Shown: in pieces, positions 14,671 through 20,204 of the stretch
Layout: every line of letters begins with the position of its first letter
How positions within the stretch are numbered: position 1 is the stretch's first letter
From: an uncultured Burkholderiales bacterium
GTDB lineage: Bacteria > Pseudomonadota > Gammaproteobacteria > Burkholderiales > Burkholderiaceae_C
Reading direction: 5' to 3'
DNA length: 20,204 bases
Assembly: GCA_903953985.1 (NCBI GenBank)
Contig: CAJBLW010000582.1
Span: forward strand, 1 to 20,204
Translations under genes and position numbers: made by a program
Notes under the pieces: generated by a model
Seen by the model: the letters and a program-made list of their open reading frames with translations, nothing else
Databases searched by the model: none
Told to the model about the DNA's origin: nothing

Positions 14671-15279
14671 TCAAGGGCCAGCAGGAGGCGCCAAAACTGG
14701 CACCTGGGCAACCGGCAGCGGCATCAAGCTGGCGGACAAAGGCTGGGCCAAGTTCACCATCGCTTTGCTGTAAAGGGTATGACCCGCTTCATCCAGGGCC
14801 GCTCGTACCGCATCCAGTTGATCTGACGGCAGCTGGGCACTGTCCAGACCACATTTGTAGAGGGTATTGACCTGTGCCGAGGGCAACCAAGACTCAACCG
14901 GACCGTGGGAGGTGTTAATCAATTTGGTGTTTTTGGGCTCACCCAACATGCCACGCTGACCATCCTTGACGCCTTCTTGAAAAATCGCGTCAACGTGCTT
15001 GTGCAAAACTGTTTCATAAAGCACCCTCACCTCATCGACCGTTGAAGGATCCAGCCCGTCTGGTAGCCGCCCGGTCATGGCATCCCACAATTTTTTGGAA
15101 CTCAATCCGGCAAAAGGCCCTGCAGACGCCACCTCTTTTGGGGCATTCAGGGGCCTGGTCAATTGACGGGTTTCCTTCTCAAGGGAGTTGACCCGGTCCA
15201 ACAAATACATGATGAACACCAAAAGCACCAACAGGCCCATGGCCATAAACGCAAATGCAAAGGCTTCCATAGGGCCCAT
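14671..15279 (-). CDS. Unrecognised membrane-anchored protein in the flagellar cluster
   Basis: I do not recognise this 202-residue protein. An N-terminal transmembrane helix (about residues 8-28, AFAFMAMGLLVLLVFIMYLL) is followed by a short charged, heptad-like stretch (RVNSLEKETRQL) and a soluble domain containing LYETVLHKHVDAIFQEG and a SHGPVESWLPSAQVNTLYKCGLD segment; it ends in a Pro/Ala-rich hydrophobic tail. The topology is probably a single-pass protein with a short N-terminus and no cleavable signal. Starts at 15279 and 15270 are both possible. It follows the 173-residue unknown gene by 23 bp and precedes fliS by 93 bp, so it is probably transcribed with fliA. A flagellar or chemotaxis-related role is inferred only from position. 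Confidence 0.72.
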   Translation of the reverse strand: MGPMEAFAFAFMAMGLLVLLVFIMYLLDRVNSLEKETRQLTRPLNAPKEVASAGPFAGLSSKKLWDAMTGRLPDGLDPSTVDEVRVLYETVLHKHVDAIFQEGVKDGQRGMLGEPKNTKLINTSHGPVESWLPSAQVNTLYKCGLDSAQLPSDQLDAVRAALDEAGHTLYSKAMVNLAQPLSASLMPLPVAQVPVLAPPAGP

Positions 15280-15302
15280 TCCAGATCAAATTGTCGAATG
15301 CA

Positions 15303-15824
15303 TCAGGAAAACCCTGAGGTTTCATCATTATCTGGTGATTGGGCCAATTCGTCTCGCAAAAATTGCAATACCTGAAAAGGCTCTTCCAATTTCAACTCGT
15401 AGTAGCAGAGTTGATTGGCCAAGCCCTGCATGGTCTCGATGGCCTTCAGCGCAGGAATTGCTGCAGATTGGTAGCGCCCGCCCAGAAAAAAAGCTTCATG
15501 GGCATAGTCCTCGGGCAGGTAAACGAATATTTCGTTATCACCTGCCTTGATTTTTTGAAAAACTGAAGGTTCTGGCATCGGCGGCTTATCTTTGCCGTTG
15601 GCGATCGCCAAAGCCGCCAACTCCTGCCAAGAGGCCATCTGTTCCGCGCCTGTGACAAACGATTTGTCCAAGTGCGCACGACACAACAGACCCATGCGAA
15701 CACGGATGTTCCTGGTCTCGCGGGAATCTGACTGTGTAGAAATGATTTTCTCGAAAAGCGCTTGCGCCTTCCTCATTTCTTCGTCAGGATTTTTAGTTGA
15801 AAATATGGAAAAGATGGATGCCAT
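15303..15824 (-). CDS. Unrecognised cytosolic protein in the flagellar cluster
   Basis: I do not recognise this 173-residue protein. It has no signal peptide or membrane helix. The N-terminal half is helical and charged (DEEMRKAQALFEKIISTQSDSRETRNIRVRMGLL), and the C-terminal half contains FVYLPEDYAHEAFFLGGRYQSAAIPALKAIETMQGLANQLCYYELKLEEPFQ, reminiscent of an all-helical repeat fold but without a clear TPR pattern. It begins 24 bp after the fliA stop with only a weak ribosome site (AAGAAA), and is followed by the membrane-anchored unknown gene after 23 bp. The reading frame fills the space between genes and shares strand and spacing with the flagellar operon, which supports a real gene. Confidence 0.72.
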   Translation of the reverse strand: MASIFSIFSTKNPDEEMRKAQALFEKIISTQSDSRETRNIRVRMGLLCRAHLDKSFVTGAEQMASWQELAALAIANGKDKPPMPEPSVFQKIKAGDNEIFVYLPEDYAHEAFFLGGRYQSAAIPALKAIETMQGLANQLCYYELKLEEPFQVLQFLRDELAQSPDNDETSGFS

Positions 15825-15848
15825 GAATTTCTTGATTTTATCATTTCA

Positions 15849-16568
15849 TCATCCAACTTGCAGCGTGAGACGCAATTTTTTGACCACTGTGGACAAAATC
15901 TGACTCACCCGTGACTCACTGACACCCAGCACTTCACCGATTTCCTTCAAATTTAGCTCCTCCACGTAATACAGGTTCATGACCAGTTTTTCGCGCTCAG
16001 GCAAATCGTCAATGGCCTGCACAACGGCATCCATGAATTCAGCCTCCTCCACCATGACCTCGGGCTGCATGGCGCTGTCCCCGGGCATGCTCATGACCTC
16101 GTCGTTGACCACTTCCATGGAAAAGGTTTCAAAACGCTTGGCTTGGCCCCGCTCGCGCTGGAAGTCTTCCAGTTCCTTGCCCATGAACAAGGCCAATTCG
16201 GACTGGGTGGGAGCGCGGCCCAACTCGGCGGCCAAAACGTGTACCGCCTCGTTTTCGCTTTTGTTAAAAGCCACGGCCGAGCGCGGCAAAAACGATTGCC
16301 TGCGCACCTCGTCGAGAATGGCGCCCCGCACACGGCTCAACGCAAAGTGCTCAAACTCGAACCCTTTGGTCGGATCGAACGAGCGTGCCGCCTCAATCAG
16401 CCCGACCATCCCCACCTGGATCAGCTCGTCAAGCTCCATAAAAGGGGGAACACGCGCTTTCAGGTGAATGGCCACACGCTTGACCATCGGCATGTGCGCG
16501 ATGATCAGCGACTCGTTTCGGTTGTCGACCTGTTCGTAGAGAGAAATGGTGCTGGCCACTGTGCTCAC
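15849..16568 (-). CDS. fliA: Flagellar sigma factor FliA (sigma28)
   Basis: This 239-residue sigma factor directs RNA polymerase to late flagellar and chemotaxis promoters. Region 2 is visible as ESLIIAHMPMVKRVAIHLKARVP, then DELIQVGMVGLIEAARSFDPTKGFEFEHFALSRVRGAILDEVR (about 47-89). Region 3 follows (about 107-150), and region 4 contains the helix-turn-helix LNLKEIGEVLGVSESRVSQILSTVVKKLR (206-233). The length is typical. Its ATG overlaps the flhG stop as ATGA, so translation is coupled to flhG. A matching FliA promoter is found upstream of fliS. The anti-sigma factor FlgM is not in the window. Confidence 0.97.
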   Translation of the reverse strand: MSTVASTISLYEQVDNRNESLIIAHMPMVKRVAIHLKARVPPFMELDELIQVGMVGLIEAARSFDPTKGFEFEHFALSRVRGAILDEVRRQSFLPRSAVAFNKSENEAVHVLAAELGRAPTQSELALFMGKELEDFQRERGQAKRFETFSMEVVNDEVMSMPGDSAMQPEVMVEEAEFMDAVVQAIDDLPEREKLVMNLYYVEELNLKEIGEVLGVSESRVSQILSTVVKKLRLTLQVG

Positions 16569-17389
16569 CTTACAGAAGAGCCGCGAAGCATGCGCTCTGC
16601 GAAAAACTGCAGACGCCCTGACGGCCCATCCACGGGCGGCATCTGATCGATAGCATCGGCCAAAGCCCGGAAATCGCGAGCGGCAGCGCAGCCAGGTGCG
16701 AATTCAAGCACCGACTGGTACTTGCGAGAGGACTGCAAAACCAACTCATCGGCCTCAATGGACTGCAAGAATCTGACCGAAACTCCCAGGAAACGGTTGC
16801 ACACATCGTTCAGGCGACGGTGCAGTTGCCTTCCCTCGTGGGCACTGCCCACCATGTTCGGAATCAGGTAAATTTCATCCAATGACTGCTCGGTGGACAT
16901 GACCTTGATCAATCCGTAAGCATCGGCAATGGACGACGGCTGGTCACACACCACCACAAAACGGCGCTGGCAAGCAGCCATGAAGTCGAGAACGGCTGGA
17001 GCGATACCCGCCGCCACATCTACCACCAGATAATCCACGGGCTCTTTCAGGGTGTCAAAGGCGCGAACCATGCTGGCAATTTGCTGGGTATCGAGGGCCG
17101 CGATGTCCCGCAAGCCCGAAGCACCCGGCACCAAGCGAATGCCCTGCTTGGTGGTCACCATCACATCATCCAGCGTTTTTTCGCCGTTGAGCACATGGCT
17201 GATGTTGAAAGGGGCATAAGCACCTAAGGCAATTTGCGCGTTGGCCATGCCCAGGTCGGCGTCCAGCAGCATGACCTTGTGGCCACGCATGGCCAAGGCC
17301 ACCGCCAGGTTGATGGACACCGTGGTTTTGCCAGCCCCCCCCTTGCCGCTGGCCACACCAATCACCTGAGGAAAATTGGGCTTATCCAT
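16565..17389 (-). CDS. flhG: MinD/ParA-type ATPase FlhG (FleN, YlxH)
   Basis: This 274-residue MinD-like ATPase controls flagellar number and, with FlhF, placement. The deviant Walker A motif GKGGAGKTT (15-23), the Walker A' segment LLDADLGMANAQI (41-53) and the switch II segment VVDVAAGI (D124) are present; the family more often reads DTGAG at the last. The start at 17389, with AAAGG 5 nt upstream, is chosen over an in-frame GTG at 17395. An in-frame TGA lies just before that GTG, so the N-terminus cannot be longer, and the DQAxxLR activator segment that many FlhG proteins carry before the ATPase domain is missing. The gene overlaps flhF by 8 bp and fliA by 4 bp. Confidence 0.92.
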   Translation of the reverse strand: MDKPNFPQVIGVASGKGGAGKTTVSINLAVALAMRGHKVMLLDADLGMANAQIALGAYAPFNISHVLNGEKTLDDVMVTTKQGIRLVPGASGLRDIAALDTQQIASMVRAFDTLKEPVDYLVVDVAAGIAPAVLDFMAACQRRFVVVCDQPSSIADAYGLIKVMSTEQSLDEIYLIPNMVGSAHEGRQLHRRLNDVCNRFLGVSVRFLQSIEADELVLQSSRKYQSVLEFAPGCAAARDFRALADAIDQMPPVDGPSGRLQFFAERMLRGSSVR

Positions 17390-18896
17390 GCGCACCTTTC
17401 AAGTTAGAAGATGCTTTGGCGGATGGTCGTCTCGAGGGGGTCGTGGGCTGGCTGCCCATGAAAGTCGGGATCACGATGTCTTCATCCACCGAGTTCTTGC
17501 GTGGCAACTTCGCAGCCTTGGTGTGAGTTTTCGGCACTTTGGCAGCCGGTGGCTTTTTGACGCGGGAAACGCGGACAGGCGCATGGGTCGTCACAGGCAC
17601 TACCGAAGGTAAGGGCATCTCGGTCTGCGCAACGGGCGCCAGCGGCATATGCTGCACCAGAGGGCTCAGCGCCAATTGCACCAAATGGGACGCATCAAAA
17701 GGCTCTGCTGCCTGATCAATGCGGCTGGAACCCGCCACGCAGGAAACCCCCAAGGGATGCTCACTCAAGCCCTTGATCAGCGCCCAGGGATAAGCGGCTT
17801 CGTCCACCTTGCTCAACATCAAGGAGGACCAGCTCAAAGCAGAATTTTGAAGAACTTTTTGCACACTGGTCACTGTAGCATCAACCGGTAAAACGGCATG
17901 GCGCAAGACCTTCGGATGCTCGGTTTGCAGCAACTCGGCTTGGGCACAGAAATCAGTCCCGCACGTGTCGATCCAGACCGTTTTACCTTCCAGCTCCTGC
18001 AACAAGGTGCGCAACATGTCGGAGTTGGTGGCTCGGAAACAAGCCACACCCGACTGAGCAGCCAAAAACTGCATCTGGGTCCAGGCACCGGGGCGCTGAT
18101 CTGCAAAACTGACCATAACCTGGTTTTCGACCCCATGGACTTGGGCTGCGGTGCAGGCCAAACGACCCACCATGGAGGTTTTTCCAGAACCAGAAGGACC
18201 GCACAAGGCATGAACGCCTGATTCAGGTGCCGTCATGGCCGAACGATTCAAAGCACTGACCAGCAGACCCTGCATCACAGGCCAAGCGTCCTGAACGCTC
18301 TCAAACTCCTGGATGCTGTCGGTCAGCAAAGCGCGCAGCCCCGCAGGCACGCCCACTTCGCTCATGGCCCAAGACAATTGTTGGATGGCGGGTGACAGAC
18401 GCAGACCATCTTGCCAAGGCATCATCTGGCGCGACAGGCTGAAGTCCTTGCGCAGCGCGGCCATCTCCAATCGCAGCATTTCCACGATTTCCTGGCTGCG
18501 TTGACCCTCATGGCGCAGTTGCTCGGCCAGTGCCTCCACCTGTTTCACCGCCGGGGCTGACACCTCACCTGATGGCGCGACCACTGCCGCTTCCAGTGGC
18601 AGATCCGGCTTAGGCAAGGACGCCTCTGGTAACACAGGTGCCAAAGAACTGGCGCTTTGGAACAACTTGGAAAACGGCACAAAAGGTGCCGCCGCCCCGT
18701 CTTTGCCGTTCGCCTCAGCAACAGTCGGCGCGGACACATCTGGCGCCGGCTGGGCATCCAGGTCCACGGCCACGATCAGCTCGGTCTGATTGTCCAGGCG
18801 TTGGGTGGAGATGATCAACACGTCCGATCCATACAACTGGATGGCCTTTTCGTTGGCAGAGCGACTGTCGCGAGCGAGTATGCGTTTGAGTTCCAT
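17382..18896 (-). CDS. flhF: Flagellar SRP-like GTPase FlhF (divergent)
   Basis: This 504-residue protein is FlhF, which marks the flagellar assembly site. Segments are the N-terminal B domain (MELKRILARDSRSANEKAIQ, then an Ala/Pro-rich linker to about 115), a helical N region (about 115-220) and the G domain (about 225-415). The P-loop is GPSGSGKTSM (233-242). Other GTPase motifs deviate: SFADQRPGAWTQ (263-274) stands where DSYRIGA is usual, DTCG (310-313) replaces DTAG, and LSKVD (361-365) replaces TKLD. A Lys/Arg/Pro/Ala-rich tail of about 85 residues (420-504) extends past the G domain. It begins 6 bp after the flhA stop, with no clear ribosome site, and overlaps flhG at its end. Confidence 0.9.
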   Translation of the reverse strand: MELKRILARDSRSANEKAIQLYGSDVLIISTQRLDNQTELIVAVDLDAQPAPDVSAPTVAEANGKDGAAAPFVPFSKLFQSASSLAPVLPEASLPKPDLPLEAAVVAPSGEVSAPAVKQVEALAEQLRHEGQRSQEIVEMLRLEMAALRKDFSLSRQMMPWQDGLRLSPAIQQLSWAMSEVGVPAGLRALLTDSIQEFESVQDAWPVMQGLLVSALNRSAMTAPESGVHALCGPSGSGKTSMVGRLACTAAQVHGVENQVMVSFADQRPGAWTQMQFLAAQSGVACFRATNSDMLRTLLQELEGKTVWIDTCGTDFCAQAELLQTEHPKVLRHAVLPVDATVTSVQKVLQNSALSWSSLMLSKVDEAAYPWALIKGLSEHPLGVSCVAGSSRIDQAAEPFDASHLVQLALSPLVQHMPLAPVAQTEMPLPSVVPVTTHAPVRVSRVKKPPAAKVPKTHTKAAKLPRKNSVDEDIVIPTFMGSQPTTPSRRPSAKASSNLKGAHG

Positions 18897-18902
18897 GATC
18901 TA

Positions 18903-20204
18903 TCAGACTTTGGTAACAGAGGGGTTGTTGCGGGGATCGGCTTGCACCGTGTTGATCACTTTGACCGGCTGGTCATCCGGAATTTCGCTGTAAGACAGCA
19001 CCGTCAGGTCGCTGACACGAAAGCGGACCGCCTTGGACATCCAGGGGCGAATCGCAGGCGAAACCACCAACACAGCCGGGAAGCCCTGCTCTTCGGTGGT
19101 GCGAGCACTTTCGCGCAAAGCCGTAAAGAGGCCATCGGCCAAACTGGGCTCCAGCACCATGCCAGACGAGCCATTGTTTTGTTGCAGCACGTTATGCAGA
19201 AGCTGCTCCAATTGGGGATCTAAAGTCAGCACCGACAAGGTGTCGCGATTTTCAAGTAAACCCTGAACGATCATGCGGCCCAGCTTGGGGCGAACCAGCT
19301 GCGCCAACTGGTCGGGGTCTTGCGTGCGGCCGCTGACCTCGGTCAAAGCCTCGACCACCGTGCGCATGTCCCGAATCGGCACAGACTCTTGCAACAAATT
19401 TTGCAGCGTGCGAGTCACCACGCCCAAAGACAACTTGCCGGGCACCAGTTCTTCGACCAGCTTGGGCGACTTGGCAGCCAATTTGTCCAACAATTTTTGA
19501 GCTTCGTCATGGCTCAAAAGCTCGTGAGCGCTGTCACGCAGAACCTTGTTCATGTGCGTGGCAATGGCTGTGCTGGGGTCCACCACGGTATAGCCCAAAG
19601 CACGGGCCTGATCACGCCAAGCCGGCTCGATCCAGACAGCCTCCAGACCGAAAGCAGGCTCCTTGGTCGGCTGGCCTTCCACCTTGCCGTACACCTTGCC
19701 AGGGTTGATCGCCAACTCCCGACCCACCTTGACTTCGCCTCTTCCACGCACCACGCCATTGAGGACAATGTGATACGCATCCGGCTCCAAGTTCAGGGCA
19801 TCGCGAATGCGCACCGGCTGCACCAAAAAGCCCAACTCGGCCGACAATTTTTTGCGTACACCCTTGACGCGCGCCATCAACTGACCACCTGACTCCTGGT
19901 TGACCAAGGGAATCAAGCCATAGCCAATTTCCAAGCCAATCAGATCCACCTGCTCGACATCGTCCCAATCCAGCTCTTTGGGTCCTTCATTGACGGGCAA
20001 AGCGGGCGCGGCCAAACTTTGCTCCACCTGCATCTGTTTGCGCATGACCATAAAGGCCATCCCAGCTGTGGCGGCGGCCAGCGTCAGAAACACCATATGG
20101 GGCATGCCCGGCACCAATCCCAAGATGGTCAAAATGCCAGCTGAAATGAACAAAGCCGGCACATTCGAAAATTGGCTGCTGGCCTGCTCGGTCATCGACT
20201 CGGA
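18903..20204 (-). CDS. flhA: Flagellar export gate protein FlhA, C-terminal part (gene runs off the window)
   Basis: The window holds the last 433 codons of FlhA; the frame is open to the edge (SESMTEQ), so the first roughly 260 residues lie beyond 20204. FlhA is the export-gate membrane protein of the flagellar type III secretion system. The visible part begins in the GLVPGMPHMVFLTLAAATAGMAFMVM membrane helices, the last of the transmembrane domain, and continues into the cytoplasmic nonameric-ring domain with VDLIGLEIGYGLIPLV, VRIRDALNLEPDAYHIVLNGV, VDPSTAIATHMNKVL, VPIRDMRTVVEAL and the C-terminal VLSYSEIPDDQPVKV. The cytosolic domain is the docking site for chaperones such as FliS. It is 6 bp upstream of flhF in the same operon. 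Confidence 0.95.
   Translation of the reverse strand, partial: SESMTEQASSQFSNVPALFISAGILTILGLVPGMPHMVFLTLAAATAGMAFMVMRKQMQVEQSLAAPALPVNEGPKELDWDDVEQVDLIGLEIGYGLIPLVNQESGGQLMARVKGVRKKLSAELGFLVQPVRIRDALNLEPDAYHIVLNGVVRGRGEVKVGRELAINPGKVYGKVEGQPTKEPAFGLEAVWIEPAWRDQARALGYTVVDPSTAIATHMNKVLRDSAHELLSHDEAQKLLDKLAAKSPKLVEELVPGKLSLGVVTRTLQNLLQESVPIRDMRTVVEALTEVSGRTQDPDQLAQLVRPKLGRMIVQGLLENRDTLSVLTLDPQLEQLLHNVLQQNNGSSGMVLEPSLADGLFTALRESARTTEEQGFPAVLVVSPAIRPWMSKAVRFRVSDLTVLSYSEIPDDQPVKVINTVQADPRNNPSVTKV

Noticed and set aside
1..20204. CRISPR arrays, insertion sequences, prophage or toxin-antitoxin genes
   Set aside because: No regularly spaced repeats, transposase, integrase or toxin-antitoxin-like small gene pairs were seen by reading both strands.

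Overview
The window looks like a chromosomal segment of a GC-rich betaproteobacterium, most likely of the order Burkholderiales and close to the Comamonadaceae. This rests on gene content and protein style (flhA-flhF-flhG-fliA order, a HpnD-type synthase, a Bug/TctC-type periplasmic receptor, a TriC/MexK-like RND pump), not on a database comparison. It carries about 17 protein genes, three tRNA genes and several readable control sites. No rRNA, insertion sequence, prophage or CRISPR array was seen, and no stretch over 300 bases lacks a gene.

Region 1 (1-4.6 kb, minus strand): tRNA-Leu(UAG) lies downstream of a two-gene efflux operon, a lipoprotein membrane-fusion adaptor followed by an RND pump. 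The operon has a clear sigma70 promoter (TTGACA-17-TAAATT) whose -10 box is overlapped by a TetR-style palindrome. No tetR gene or outer-membrane channel is present here.

Region 2 (4.6-9.1 kb): a divergent pair of head-to-head prenyl synthases (a squalene/phytoene synthase family protein and a HpnD-like presqualene diphosphate synthase) runs rightward. A translationally coupled HAD hydrolase-GST pair runs leftward, and ferrochelatase (hemH) runs rightward from a start that practically abuts the HAD start.

Region 3 (9.1-9.45 kb): tRNA-Pro(UGG), a stem-loop, an intrinsic terminator and tRNA-Arg(UCU), all on the plus strand.

Region 4 (9.5-14.0 kb): a self-contained catabolic-looking unit. A GntR/HutC-type regulator diverges from an operon of Bug receptor, FAD-dependent oxidoreductase and epoxide-hydrolase-like alpha/beta hydrolase. 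The operon promoter (TTGACA-17-TAGTAT) holds a palindrome exactly in its spacer, a ready operator for the neighbouring GntR protein. The unit sits between a tRNA gene and flagellar genes and may be an acquired module; its substrate cannot be read from sequence.

Region 5 (14.1-20.2 kb, minus strand): a flagellar operon of flhA (C-terminal part, cut by the window edge), flhF, flhG and fliA, with overlapping or nearly abutting genes, then two unrecognised genes, then fliS. fliS has its own sigma28 (FliA) promoter and a strong terminator, so FliA made upstream can drive it. FlhF has altered GTPase motifs and an unusual basic C-terminal tail, and FlhG lacks the usual N-terminal activator segment; these are the most interesting protein-level oddities of the window.
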